Assembly: GCA_013115135.1 (NCBI GenBank)
Contig: JABANP010000122.1
Coordinates: forward strand, 1 to 64,000
From: Perkinsus olseni
Lineage: Eukaryota > Perkinsozoa > Perkinsida > Perkinsidae
DNA length: 64,000 bases
Direction: 5' to 3'
Position numbers and translations under genes: made by a program. How positions within the stretch are numbered: the stretch's first letter is position 1; the number at the start of each line of letters is the position of its first letter. Below are positions 23,883-35,522 of the stretch, piece after piece. Below the pieces are notes generated by a model. The model ran no database searches. It had not been told where the DNA came from and was given only the letters and a program-made list of their open reading frames with translations.

Positions 23883-26150
23883 CTAGTGTTCTTTGCCAGC
23901 GAGATATCGTTTTAACACTCTTGATGCTCGACTAATATCGCCTCTAGCAAATTCTAAGAGAAATCCGATATTATCAGGACGAAGATCATCCAAGTTACAA
24001 ACGTCTCTTACCCATACAGCTTTCTGTAAACACGAATAATAACTCGCATTTCGAGCAAGAAACCTACTGAGAATATCGTAAGGTACACCAGTTGTCGTAC
24101 CTATACTTATTGTCCAGAACCGCAGAAACCGTAGCATCTCTTCCAAACAACCATGAGAGACACGCAATAACCGATATATAACGCTCGTCTCCACTAGATA
24201 CACGGATAACAAATAGTATACAATGTATAACGGGGCACCCAAAGGACCCTTCTCTCCACATATATAACAGAAACCTGTGGAGGAAGTTGCCGAGTAGATA
24301 GGCCGCTTGAAGGATAACTCAACATACACAGTGCTGACAAGTCTGAACTTAACTGTCTATATACAGTGTGGCGACCCCACTAGCGTGCTAGCGTCAGGCT
24401 AAAGGGTGCTCCACACACAAAATGGAGACAACTACACAAAAAGAGACGTAACAGTTCTCACAAAACCTGGGCGTAGGTCGGAAACAACATCGTACTTTGC
24501 TGAATCAGCTTCCATCAACCGATTTATATCAATCAAAATTTGATTATCAAATCCTCGCCCCTTAGGGATACTTCTTTTCCCGCACGACGTTCAAGGACCT
24601 TGTTGGCTGTGACATCGAGAGAACTCACATTTGCTTCCAAAACCCAACTGACATACTGTAAGTTGTACTGGTCGGTTATATAGATATGAGTCCGGCAAGG
24701 CGTCGCACAACCATGAGCCCTATCTAGGACCGCAGTACTGCGTAGATATAACATTTCAGTTACCCCAAGGTACGGGTTCACAGTTTGAAGATCAGAGAAT
24801 ATAAAACGGTCAAGATCTAACGCGAGACCTCTACCATCTAACTCTTTACAAACCTCCCCAACACACCCGCCACTACGCTCCAGCACTGCTGGACTCAGTC
24901 CAGCATCAATGCTGGAGTCCAGCATCAAACATACATCAGAAGGGTCAACGTGGAGTTGATAACCAACATTAATAGCCCAGCCAATAAGGTACCGAAATTT
25001 ACTGTATAACTTGGTACAACACCAAATTCCTGCAACTGATCGATAGCGTAACCCAGTATATGTTGCCACAGTACAAATGATAAAACAGTTGTGCCAAGTT
25101 GCCCAGGTGTAACAATTCGATAGATAGAGTACCCGAGTTACCGATATCTCGTCAAGTCCAAGGATGGAAGAAACCTTTCTTGATGAAGGTCTCCCCGATA
25201 CAGGAATTGCCACTTTCACCATTGCCACTTTCACCACAATAGAGACATTGACCTGACTTGCCCGAGATGGATAAAGCTTCAACAAAACTTTTCCAGGCTG
25301 GCGTACTACGCACTTCGGGATACCGAGGAAAACGAGAAGCATTGCCGATTGGATTGATCTCTAGCATACCAGTAAAATTTTCGGCCCATCCACCTGTTTT
25401 AGTAGTGGAATACCGAGTCGGCAGAAACAAATGAGAACCACATGCAGAAACCAACGTATGCCCAGCCTGCCTTGAATTTGACCTGGAAATCAACCTAGTA
25501 TGGACATGGACCCTCGAAGTGTTTTGAATCGGTGGTCCGTGTGGGTAACCTTCGGATATATAGGAGTACGAAGGCAACCATTACGCTCATTATACGTATT
25601 AGACAGACCAGCTTTGTGACAATGACCAGAGGAGACCTTCTTGCATAGGGGACCCGCCTTGGAAGAAGCACGACTAAACATCCTTGTAGAGTTAGAGTTC
25701 GGATAGTTGGATACCCCAGAAACAAGCGTTCCTCCACTCACAATCTCGGGTTCCTTCGACAACTCGGACTTCACTTTCTGTTGCTTTGTATTAGGAATGG
25801 GATAATCTATACCAATATCACAATCTTACAAACTACTAGCAAACAAAAGTCCAAGATTTGCCTCTTTTAACATTTATAGACTTCGCTTGTTCCCAAGGTA
25901 GCCTCCGAGAATATTCCTCGGAGTTATCGTTCGCCGCAATATTAGGGGTGGTGTACTCTGAACAGATAAAAAAATGATAGTAGCAACCCATAAGCGAGAG
26001 TACAGGAATACCTTCCTTCAATTTTTTTAGGCTCCCTTGTCGACGGAGTAAAACTGGCCGATACTCTTTATAGTTCACTTCCTGTTCTTTGATGACGAGA
26101 CTAGAAGACTCTAAACAAACGCGAAAGAAGGAAGTACACAAGAGAAAGTA
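23883..26150 (-). CDS. Unidentified AT-richer minus-strand reading frames
   Basis: Not recognised. Open stretches: 26141-25836, 25774-25490 (MKSELSKEPEIVSGG...), 25577-25152, 25342-24533 (269 codons) and 24329-23883. Two small-residue CxxC motifs occur (QCLYCGES near 25235; FCYICGEK near 24255). Two segments resemble each other: LYSKFRYLIGWAINVG... (about 25000) and YYSCLQKAVWVRDVCN... (about 24030). Both are followed by a D-x-LL/MLD and a helical tail ending near GLSPAVLE or DISRASRVL. Composition differs from the flanking genes, hinting at a mobile element or a gene with other codon use. Frame breaks and exon structure are unresolved, and there is no conserved catalytic motif I can name. 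Confidence 0.3.
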
Positions 26151-26159
26151 GGAGATTAC

Positions 26160-27000
26160 CCTTCTTAACGTATATAGGATTCATTTGGTCACAGGGTAAC
26201 CCTCGAGGATCCACATCAGCATCCTATAAAACGATTACAAAAGTAGCTATTCTGTAACAACCGACCTTGCAAAAGGCACTCCAGGAACATCCTAATTTGA
26301 CGGGACCATCTTCATCCTTCACATTTTTATTCGGAATGGTAGGATATCTCAAGTCTTTCAGAACCACGACTTACCTAAAAGCAAATGACAAAACCCATAT
26401 GCCGAATAAATGAGAAAAAACAGACTAATCGAATCCTCTCTTTCTTCCTCTTGTCCGATGATGCATATTGATTCCTGGGACTGCGGCTGCTCAACCTGAG
26501 AAGGAGATTACAATCTACAAAAACAACCAAAACTATATCGTGCGAGCAACTAAAACGGGGAACCCTATTTTAAGAGAACTGAGAGGAGAATAACCTCGGA
26601 AGCGTAGAGAACTAGCGGTCTTCTGCCACTGCTGCCCTCCGGAACAACAGCCAGGCAACCGTTCTCGGATTTCAACCCATATTTCATCAAATTTATCAGT
26701 ATTGCTGCCAGCGGCCGTGTGTCGCCTAGATTTTGTCTTTTTCGATGTAAAACATGAGGACGATTAGTGTGCCAATGAGTGTTGTTCGTGTTATGCTCAT
26801 CGTTGTTGCGTACAGAGTCTGTCTCGCACCCTCACTGAGACCGAGGTCCTGATGATTATTACATGTGGCATCATAGTGGTGGCCTCATTCTCGTTAAAGA
26901 GTGTATTGTGCCCCATTGTGTGAAAAACTTTGTTAGACGTATCGTGTCCATCACTTTACTGATAATTACTTCGAACCCGAACCCATCGCTGTAAAAAGTG
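26160..27000. other. No supported gene
   Basis: AT-rich at first, then typical intergenic composition. No long open frame on either strand and no clear repeat. Confidence 0.5.
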
Positions 27001-27017
27001 CGCATGAAACACCACTG

Positions 27018-27998
27018 TCAAACGCCAGAGCCTAGTTTCTTCGCCTCCACCCTCAGCGCCTTTAACTGCTTCTTCTGAGCGTCGTTCAACTGCGACTTCT
27101 CTGCCGTGCTCATCCTCTGGCCCTTCACGACCTCTTGCTCGGATATCGTTGAGTAATACTTCTCCCATTGCGCTACGAACTGCTTTAACTGGGGATCGCT
27201 GCATGCTTGCTGCACCTGAAAAACCATTATCTCTTCACCATTCGACCGTCTGGAAGGCCCAGAGGTCGTCCCGCGGAGACCGCTCTAGTCTCGATCTCAT
27301 CTGTATGGTTCGTCCAACAGAATTTCAGAAACCCTGCAGAATAACAGACTCCTGTTCCGAGGGGTAATCATTTCCAGGCATCCTCCAAAAGAAGAATACA
27401 TTCGCAACTTCTGTGCCCTCAACCGTCAAAGCGTAATGTGATTTAGAGACATCCCTGCTATTGCGGCGATCACTCTGTCCCCGACGGGGACTCCCCGTAA
27501 CTAGCCCAGAGCTAGGACAATTGCCTGCTGTTTTGTATATCTCCTAAGCAGATGTTTGTCCAACACTAATATGGTTCAGAAAAAAGTAAGCAAAGCAATT
27601 CCAACTGAGGTACTCAAAAGTGTCCCCGGTGCCAAGTCCGGCAATTCCACCAGCGATGTCCACCGTTTTTCCATCAATACTCCCCAATCCATACCGCCCG
27701 TTAGTAAGCCCTCGAACTCTGCAATCTTCACACAAGATTTTAGAGACTATATCAAAGGAATCAGAGCGAGAAGCTCCTGTGCGAGTCACTCTTCGCGCGG
27801 GAAGAGGGAAACGCTTCCGGATTCACTTTATCATAGAACAGAGAGAAGCCCGCGGAGGCCCACCAAGTGTATCCTAAATTCCTTTTTCACATAAGCGTCT
27901 CCCAGACTCCGCATGACGGTGGGGAGCTTAGTCCGGTGCAACCTGAGAATCTTCCTGTAGAGCTCGAGAGACTGGTCTCGTAAAAACCTGTTTTGCAT
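27018..27998 (-). CDS. SDHAF3: SDHAF3/ACN9, succinate dehydrogenase assembly factor (two exons)
   Basis: A mitochondrial LYR-family chaperone that helps iron-sulfur subunit maturation of complex II. Exon 1, 27998-27864: ATG, MQNRFLRDQSLELYRKILRLH and SLGDAYVKKEFRIH, matching the ACN9 order LYK..LQLHR...SLGDQYVKDEFRRH. Exon 2, 27215-27018: SDPQLKQFVAQWEKYYSTI then SQLNDAQKKQLKALRVEAKK, matching the family's SDEAQRFLQEWEVYA...LNDFRDEQIGQL. Both borders are phase 0 (TTG|GTGGGC ... CAG|GTGCAG). Total 110 residues, close to the usual 120-125. The intron is 648 nt, long for this window. The N-terminus begins almost at the LYR motif, so the targeting region is minimal or an upstream start is missed. 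Confidence 0.85.
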
Positions 27999-28248
27999 TG
28001 GAAAAAACAACCTGAGGAAGAAGGGCTGCCCTGGACGAAACAGCCACTCCCCCCAACTAAGCACTTGCTGGCGAGCTTAGCACAACCGCCCACTGCCGAG
28101 AATTGTAGACCGACTCCCTGGCAGAAATCATTCAGCAAGGTTTCCCTACTACCCGATCCAGTCTGAGTCAGCAGAAGGGCGCTCCCGGATGGTAATCCGT
28201 GTGACTGGTACGCAAGGCCATGGTTGTACAATGAGAAACATTCCGACT

Positions 28249-29390
28249 CTAGTCAACTCTGTAATAGGTTAGCTGTCCATTACGAACGACAACAATATCA
28301 CCACCACTGCAGCTCAGGCCGAGGACCTCGCCGCCCAGCTCCGCTTCCTTCGCCTGATCGCACTGCCCGCTCGGGGACATGCTCTCGCCCACCACGGGAT
28401 GCTTGAAAACGTTAACAACCGATCCCGGCTTCGACTCAACCGCGTAGAACAGCCCTTGCGGGTCTCTGCTGCCCATCTGAAAAGAAAATCGGGAACTCTC
28501 CTATAGACAGGATCTTCTCCCAACTCTCTCTTACCACAAACTTTCTAGCCTCCCGAGCTTCAACGATATACGCCATGCCCGGCCAGTAGGAAGTCACTTG
28601 CAACTTCTCATCCACAATGCAAAGATCTTCCTCGCCGATCGCGATTCCGAGGACCTCGCCGTCGGTCGTCAGGCACCGAGCGAAGTACCCGAGAGAGGCG
28701 ATCGAAACCTCTCCCGAAGTGTGGACCGTCGTGATGTAAACTTCGTCTTTGTTTCGGTCAGACATCTCAACGCCATCAGCGCAGTAACCTGTGGTCACCA
28801 GCTGAACCGAGTCCTCGTTAAAAACGATCTGCGCGGGCAAATCTTTGAATACCAACTCTTTCGTAACTTCCGCATGATCAGCGGACAGGGCGACGAACGT
28901 CACCACGCACCTTTTCTCGACGAAAGCGGAGCACACCAAGACAGTTCCAGCGAGGGTCTCAAGGCAGCCATGCAACAGGTCGAACGGTCGAGGCAACTCA
29001 ATCGTCCTGCCCGCAACCCACAGCTGCCCCTCAGTCAGAAGAACCATCGGGCCCGCCCGACTCCGGCACGCCCCGAGGATCCTCGACGAACCCCATGACG
29101 CCGAATGGCGAAGTCAGACCGGCTTCGGGCGCCTTCAAGTCGAAACCGAAGAGGCGTTTAGTGTCGAAAAAGTAGACCATGTTGTCCACTGCGAAGGCCC
29201 GGTTGAGGCGGGAGGCGCTGATCACTTCCAACTTGCCATAGCGCGGGGCGGCTTCGGTGAGGTCCAGGGAGATGGCGGTTTCGTAGACGAGCTTGGCGAC
29301 CCCTGGCTGATGCTTGTAGACATTGAAACTCCTGTACCCGCGTACTTCATCACTCGGAGCTTCGATGGAGTGGGAGACAATTGCTGACAT
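28249..29390 (-). CDS. Uncharacterised beta-rich protein, possible beta-propeller
   Basis: Exon 1, 29390-28535; exon 2, 28476-28249 (stop). Joined at V|GTAAGAG ... TTTTCAG|ATGGGC. About 350 residues of alternating short hydrophobic strands (MVYFFDTKRLFGFDLKAPE, EVYITTVHTSGEVSIASLG, GGDIVVVRNGQLTYYRVD) suggest a blade-like beta repeat, but no WD or Kelch signature is clear. Exon 1 needs one surplus G removed in the run at about 29048-29060 (SGG|PMVLLTEGQLW) to stay open. ATG at 29390 is chosen because similarity-free sequence precedes it; an in-frame ATG lies further upstream at about 29420. Confidence 0.5.
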
Positions 29391-29589
29391 TTGAATATGG
29401 GAATAGCTATGTCTGCGCACGATGGCCTAACGGGTGCGCACCAGACCATCAACCATAAGACCCCCGGTTCTAACCCCACTAACGCGTATTTCAAGCAGCA
29501 CCATCCTCGAAAAGTTTCACCATCAATCACGCCCCTTGACAACATGGAGAAGCATGACCTCCTCTCCTTCCACCACCGATCGACGACGA

Positions 29590-30028
29590 TCAGTCGTCCA
29601 AATATTCATCATCCAAGTCGAAGTCTCTACACCGGCCGGGAGCAATGGCAGCCAAAGGTGGGCAGATCTCGCACAGAGTCTCTGAGAAAACGATTTCGCG
29701 CGCCACGAAATTCGAGCAGACTGCCTCGCTTACCTGCAACCTTCGCGTATGAACTGCCATACCTGAAATTAAGATGTCTAATTCTCCTCAGAGAGCCAAG
29801 ATATCGGGCAGCTCGATCGAAGAGAAAATCGATCGGCTCCACGGTCGACTCGTCGGCAAAAAAGTTGATGATGGACAAATTCCACGAAACGCCAGCCGCA
29901 ATCCCACCACGTCCATCTCAGATCATCCAGGGCTTTCTTGGACCATCGCCGTCCAGAATCCTGCAGTACGTGAACTGCCAACGGCCGAGCAGCTGGCAAC
30001 TGAAAGATCCCCACATTCGAAGTAATTG
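29590..30028 (-). CDS. Hypothetical protein with acidic tail and a 52-nt motif intron
   Basis: Not recognised. The frame begins upstream of 30000 (SKKALDDLRWTWWDCGWRFVE...), continues ESTVEPIDFLFDRAARYLGSLRRI, and after the intron 29733-29682 ends ETLCEICPPLAAIAPGRC and DFDLDDEYLDD, stop at 29590. One T of a six-T run at 29858-29863 must be dropped to connect HHQLF to ADESTVEP. The intron carries the AATTTCGTGGCGCGC motif. Start uncertain. Confidence 0.4.
29682..29733 (-). repeat. 52-nt intron carrying AATTTCGTGGCGCGC (sense)
   Basis: Minus strand GTAAGCGAGGCAG..., then CGAATTTCGTGGCGCGCGAA, ending CGTTTTCTCAG. Same length and motif as 19335-19386 in an unrelated gene. Confidence 0.75.
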
Positions 30029-31150
30029 AAGTAAACTTCCTGCCCAGCAGAAGACTCCCTTCCGAGTGCGAGTGCGATCGACCGATCGGGTTCAGTTCGG
30101 TTCGGGTTTCCGATAGAAAAATCAGTTAATCATAGAAAATCATCATCAACCCATAAAAGGGCCTGAGCGTGAACGTTGCCGCTCAGCCGCAACTTGCGGC
30201 CCGCAAGCTATCCGAACCTCCAAGGGCAATCCGCCTCAGATACGTTGACTTACTGTTTCCACAGCGAAGGTTCTGGCCATGTCCGGCGGAGCAACCCGTG
30301 CAGACTTGGTTAATGGGAAATGGGAGAGGCAGTGTGCGAATCGAACGTCTGTCACAGCGAAGTCCACGGAAAGCGCGGATGAAATCGTACGGACGATGAA
30401 GTCCTTTCACGAGTGGGACGCTCGATCATCGCATTCTAACAGTCTCCACGATGCGGAAAATCGCCCTGCCTCTCTACGCCTCGCAGATGTTCAAGCACTC
30501 TCTCTATGAGCGCCTCGACTATTAGCAGTGATAAGTATGGCGCAGCCAGTGGAGGAAAGCAGGACCAACTAACCTTCATTAAGAGTTGTGTCACAATGCA
30601 CGAGAGAGACCTCTTCCTCCTCGCAGCTTCTGATGCACTCCATCAGCAGGCTCCGACTCCGAAGACTGAACCCTCCATTACCGACTGATAGTCCTAAGGG
30701 TCTGTATCGAGTCACGCCGCCAGCCACACGCCCAACCGGTTTTCCATCCAGCGGCCGCTTGCTATCGATCGAGGCTTTCATACATCGTGCTGTACATGGT
30801 ATAATCGCCACGTCTCTCACCACAAAGGGCTCCGCCGGCTGTCATCACGTCAATAATGGGAAATGGAGCTAACGGTTGCTGTCGAGGACTCTAAGATTTC
30901 TCCCGCTAACGCACAGACCGTCTACTAGATGCTCTGACACAACACGGGTACCACATTTCAGGGATGGAGTGTCCATCTTCGTCAGACTTGGAAATTATGA
31001 TATCCTAAAGGATTCTCGCATCTGCGAACTCGGTACATATGACTTTATATAAGGATATTGCCATTGACACAACAGAGGCCCTCAAAAATATTTTTATGAA
31101 CTCTGCATGAGATCGCCTTCTCTCGTTAATCTACTTCGTTTTGAACCGAT
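30029..31150. other. Weak minus-strand coding traces only
   Basis: On the minus strand a Cys-containing stretch near 30690-30570 (LLMECIRSCEEEEVSLVHC) ends at a GTTAGT donor, and LIERVLEHLRGVER lies near 30510-30460. They could be exons of one small gene but no family, start or stop is supported. Confidence 0.25.
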
Positions 31151-31390
31151 TCTCGAGTAGAGGTGGGCGACAGTACGGGTACGGTCTAGTACGGAGTACG
31201 GTACGGGTACGAGTACGGCTCCGTACCCATACTACCCGTCGCAGCGGTTCCCAAGTACCGTACTAGTACGCCATACTTGAAGTACGGCGTAATCCAATAA
31301 ACGTATGCGTTGCTTAGTATATTTAATACGTACTAGTTCTCCGTACCCGTACTAGGTTGACAGTTTGAAACGTACCCGTACTTTCCTCGA
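31151..31390 (-). repeat. GTACGG-rich repeat, copy 2 (inverted)
   Basis: Reverse complement of 1-242 with scattered substitutions and small indels. Borders: TCTCGAGTAGAGGTGGGCGAC on the left and ACTTTCCTCGA on the right, so TCGAG-like ends face outward. The element sits in gene-poor DNA with no target duplication visible. Confidence 0.85.
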
Positions 31391-33296
31391 CCCCAGTACG
31401 GTTGCCCAGCTCCATTCTCGACCACTGTGTAAACTATTCACGCCCCATCCACATTCACTACGGTACGCTATTACCGATGCTTCCACGGAGCTCCTATGTA
31501 ATCATACTCCAGGAAGTCGTCCAAGTCGCCACTTCCACACATCACGCTGTCCGACTGGAATACCAGTACTTTATCGGCGTCTGATCACAGAGGCCGCTGC
31601 TAGTAGCCAAAGAAGATCGGCTAGTCCCACTTGACGGTTCGATTGCCTCCCAGAAGGACGCGTTGAACATTATCTTTGTTGATGGTGTCGTGATTGAAAG
31701 GCCAGGGGACAGGGCGAATGACCAACTGAAACCATGCACCACCGTAAACCCACAAAGGAAAATCAACGACGAAACGTGTGAAACCGTTGAACGAGCCGAT
31801 CTGCGTTTAACACAGTCGTTCGACACACTGGGGAACGGTTTTTAGGGGTAGGTTTGCTGATACATTCTCGACCTTTCATTGCCTTAAGAGTGTCTATCAT
31901 GTTGAGTTGCCTGTACATACAGTGGGACAGCCGTTAACTGTGTGTTTTGCACATAGATTCGGTTTTCGATCAAAAAGAACTCGGTAACTACTGAGAGTTA
32001 GAGCATGACGCGTACAACATTTTGTTCCGCATGAAAAACTGAACATTTCTGATTCTTTGTATCAATTAATACGCAGGTCGCCCTGCCGCGCGTGCGTTAG
32101 TAGTCTCATTTCTCCATGCTGCCATTTCCTCGTAACATTCCTTCCACATAAGTCCCGAGCTCTCTCCTCAAGTGAACTACGCTACGCCCGGGCTATGATA
32201 AGATCACTGACCACCGTACTACTCTGCGTTTGGCCCTCACGCCCTCAACAACGTCCAGGCCGGAAGACAACCATGAAGCGGTCTGAAAACCGCAGCATTT
32301 CGCACCGACTCCATCGGCTTCACAGACTTCATGCGAGGTCAGGATTTGCAGCGACCATCGTTCATTGAGGTGCTCATCAACATTAGCTATCACCGAGAGG
32401 AACTGAGAAACACTGCGATCAGAGACTCCCACGCTCCACAGTAGTTTGACACGCGAACGTGCGTGATGGTAACAGAATAACGATACTGCACGGCCATCTG
32501 AACAGACGCTTTACGGAGGCAACTATCCGGAAAGTCGGATACGAACCTCGGTTATGTATAATGAAGCTGCCCGGAGGAGCGTCCGGAATAAGGCGCGTTG
32601 AAGGTGCGTTTGGGTACACTTAGTTCCATGGGGCCCCACTCACGATACGAACAAGTTATTCGTGAGTTGTTCGGACTAACACCCTTTAATGTCGATAACG
32701 GATGATACTGAAGCACAGCCTGTGCACACTACTGCTCTTTAAGAATACACGATGGGTTAACATTTCTCTACTACAACCGACCATATTACGCTCAAATAAA
32801 TGGCGCCCGTGCTGAGCAACCCTCTCAAAGTCTCATACATCTTTCCCACAAAAACGAAAGAAGAACAGTAATTACCTATACCATAGCATCTTATTATCGA
32901 AAGAATCCCATCAAAACATCCACGGTTATCCTTGAAATCCGTAGTAGCGCTGTAGTGGACTGTCTCCATTCTACACAATGGAGATAGTGCTGATTATTAT
33001 TCCTTGGTATGTTATGGTCGGCCCCAGCCGTAGACCAAAGAGAGTGGCGATGAAAGTTAGCGCGGGCAAAAAAATGAAACCAAGAGCTAGTGGAGTACTG
33101 ACCGAAACCCCCGCGAACCAGAAACCCGACTCAGGTCGCCCCTCGGGGGACCTTCACGGTGAAGGTTAAGGCTTCACCCCAAACCTGAACGTCTAGCGTT
33201 GCATGGAATAGGTTATCCGAGGGTTGGAAGTGTAGTCCCGGGTAGAGCTCCTATCGTAGAAGTGGCTCTGGAAAAAACGGGTGAGAGGAGATTGCG
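31391..33296. other. Gene-poor stretch with one degenerate frame
   Basis: On + about 31490-31845, SSYVIILQEVVQVATS...EYQYFIGV, an in-frame stop, then LVAKEDRLVPLDGSIASQKDALN and FVDGVVIERPGDRAND read in the same frame. This could be a decayed gene or element; no family recognised. Nothing further supported to 33296. Confidence 0.3.
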
Positions 33297-33722
33297 TTAA
33301 CAAGGAGAAATTGTAGCAGGAGGAAGAAAATTGAGGCAGAGAAGAGAATACAGGAGAATACTGGCTTGTCCACAATAAGCGAGAACCGGTATGTACAGCC
33401 CTTCTCCCCCTACCTCTGGAGATCGTCGGGTCTCTGTAATAACAGCCACACAGCATCCATCCGCTTCTTTTCCTTCCGTGATATGCCCGGCGACTCGAGT
33501 AGCAGAAGTACCAGTTCCGGGCCTACTCACCGAGGCTCCGGTAGAGCTCTTCGTCGTGATCGGCACACGAGTACGGTATCCCGTCAGTCGAGAGGTCGGC
33601 CGTGGAAGTGGGAGCTCTCGCTGTTCAGTTGCTACGAAGACGTGCATGGTGACTACCAATACAGTTGCGACGAATATAGCAAGCCAACCCAACAACCGTA
33701 AACAGCCGGCTGTTTTACGCAT
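33297..33722 (-). CDS. Small protein with N-terminal membrane/signal segment
   Basis: ATG at 33722: MRKTAGCLRLLGWLAIFVATV followed by LVVTMHVFVATEQRELPLPRP, a strong hydrophobic N-terminus, then a Ser/Thr/Pro-rich region and a hydrophobic Cys-containing tail; about 141 residues in one exon. No homology recognised, so a chance frame is possible. Confidence 0.3.
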   Translation of the reverse strand: MRKTAGCLRLLGWLAIFVATVLVVTMHVFVATEQRELPLPRPTSRLTGYRTRVPITTKSSTGASVSRPGTGTSATRVAGHITEGKEADGCCVAVITETRRSPEVGGEGLYIPVLAYCGQASILLYSLLCLNFLPPATISPC

Positions 33723-34165
33723 GGCGTATAACAAAAAAGAAGACTCCTGTACTTAAGAGTGTCGCTTCCGGAGCCACTATCACTACTGTGTCGTGTTGGG
33801 GTAATAGGGATTGTTCTACATTCAATGGCGAGCTGCTGGACCATGTCCACGGATACCATGTCCATCATGCAACAGAATCAATTCAAACCAATCCGTAGCG
33901 TGAAGGAAGTCCTAGAGAGTGCAAGAACGCAAGATGCCAGAGAGTGCCCAAGCTATCGCCGTCTCCTGAATGGTGATTTCTTGTTTCCCACGTTCTCAGA
34001 GAGTGGCAGCGCGAAGTGGTAGCATTCAGCGGCGACGTCGGGTCATTAGGAGAATCCGAATCAGCGACTCCCGCAGTGAACGCGGTTTTGAAAACGGCTT
34101 AAATAGTGAGTGATGATGAGCTTCTATTCATTCTCTCTTTTCTCATCCCCACGGTTCACGAGCCA
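33723..34165. other. Upstream region of the intact secreted-family gene
   Basis: An open frame at 33759-34022 (+) has a hydrophobic start (LLCRVGVIGIVLHSMASC) but no family resemblance. Otherwise non-coding. Confidence 0.3.
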
Positions 34166-34177
34166 TTTTCGTTTCAG
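34166..34177 (+). promoter_or_regulatory. Candidate 3' splice or spliced-leader acceptor
   Basis: CATTTTCGTTTCAG, a pyrimidine-rich tract with AG at 34177, lies 24 nt before the ATG of the single-exon gene at 34202. In a Perkinsus-like organism it would be a natural trans-splicing acceptor; a cis acceptor is equally compatible. Confidence 0.35.
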
Positions 34178-34201
34178 TGAAGCTCATCGTTTACTCCTGC
34201 C

Positions 34202-35188
34202 ATGTGGATGCCTGCCCCTTCGTTGTTTAAGTATCTCCTACTAAACCTAGCCGTTCAACCTGCACTTGGTCCGAGGTACCATCTACGGCATCGACTCTGG
34301 GCTGGATATTACATCAACGCTGAGGAGATAACACATACCGAATATCTTCGAAGCCTTAAGATGCACGTGGATGATGTCAACCCAGTCGATGATACGGCAA
34401 TGATGCATCTGAGCTTCGGCGGAGATCTCGAGCTGCCTCGTTACGTCACCCTCAGAAGATATTCGGAAGAACGCAACCTATCGATACTCGGGTTAAGGAG
34501 CTCGCCTGTCGTGCACAGCCATGACTGCTTTTTCATAGCACGCGATAAGTGGTCAACGGTCTTATCAAAACAACTCGATAAGATGCGGCAAGCTCTGAAG
34601 CTTCCCTACCTCACTCAGGACAAGTACATATTCCGCCTTTGTTATGTTAAGAGCTCTTGGGTAGTCTTTCTTGGTACTTTCAGAAAATTTACGCTGACTC
34701 TTCCAGTGAGGTTGGAGCTGGACAGAAATACCGTGCCTGCTTCCTCGCCCCCATCATCCGCTTGCTATTACATTGAACGAGATATTCCCGAAATGGACGG
34801 AGTTTCAATTCTCATCACTCATCTGTTCCTAGGGCACCAAGGACGGCTAAGTCTGTGGTCCTTGAGTCTGGGTTCGCCACGCTACTCCTCGATCGTCGAG
34901 CTTCCGTCTCTGGCCTTGAAGAATTCCGCGGGAAAATGCTGGTTCTTCCGAGCCCGTGAGGAGCGTGATGTGGTCACCGTGGCCGCCGCTTTGTCGAGGG
35001 CTGCGACCATATTCCAGTTGGATGGTATAGAATTAAACGACATTCGCTTATGCCCTCATGTGACGCCGAGTGGGGTCCAATGGAAGCTGAAGATTTTCCA
35101 ACCTCCGCGTAGCATTCCCTTAGTGGAGGGCCGCGATTTTCCGCCGCCTCCGAAGGCCTTACTCGATAGGAGCTCACGGCAAATGTAA
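34202..35188 (+). CDS. Lineage-specific secreted-family protein, intact copy
   Basis: A single exon of 328 codons and the only unbroken member of the family here. The N-terminus KYLLLNLAVQPALG could be a signal peptide. Family landmarks are WAGYYINAEEITHTEYLRSLK, FRLCYVKSSWVVFLGTFRKFTLTLPV, a second half beginning ILITHLFLGHQGRLSLWSL and ending KNSAGKCWFFRA...NDIRLCPH...QWKLKIFQPPRSIPLVEG. The two halves show similar strand patterns (G-x-W/L-x-L...), suggesting an internal duplication. Function unknown. The same order recurs in 22429-23464, 35523-36160 and 38135-39199. Confidence 0.65.
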   Translation: MWMPAPSLFKYLLLNLAVQPALGPRYHLRHRLWAGYYINAEEITHTEYLRSLKMHVDDVNPVDDTAMMHLSFGGDLELPRYVTLRRYSEERNLSILGLRSSPVVHSHDCFFIARDKWSTVLSKQLDKMRQALKLPYLTQDKYIFRLCYVKSSWVVFLGTFRKFTLTLPVRLELDRNTVPASSPPSSACYYIERDIPEMDGVSILITHLFLGHQGRLSLWSLSLGSPRYSSIVELPSLALKNSAGKCWFFRAREERDVVTVAAALSRAATIFQLDGIELNDIRLCPHVTPSGVQWKLKIFQPPRSIPLVEGRDFPPPPKALLDRSSRQM

Positions 35189-35522
35189 CGGAGCTAGAGA
35201 GGGAAGAAATCGAGCACTAACGCGGGCTCACTGAACCCGGTTCAACAGTCGTTCGACTCATTTGCACTTTGAACTGTGTGCTGTGCTAGAGATGCTGATT
35301 GTGTACATTGATTCTGGGAGTTCCGAGTTCTCCTAGTGAGCCCAGAAAAAGTGGGCGGGGGTCCTCCTCACCGAATCATTCTCTCCTCAACCTCTCATAG
35401 TGGGAGTAGAACACGCGCCAGAGAGGACAGCTCAGGCAAAACTCTATGGGACGGACTTTTTCAAGTCGTAGCTTTACATGGCCAAAGCCTTTATTCGCGT
35501 AATAGCGACATGAGAAGATTTC

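Noticed and set aside
27887..28231. Cys/Ser-rich 114-codon minus-strand frame
   Set aside because: It overlaps SDHAF3 exon 1 in another frame, and the SDHAF3 similarity is decisive.
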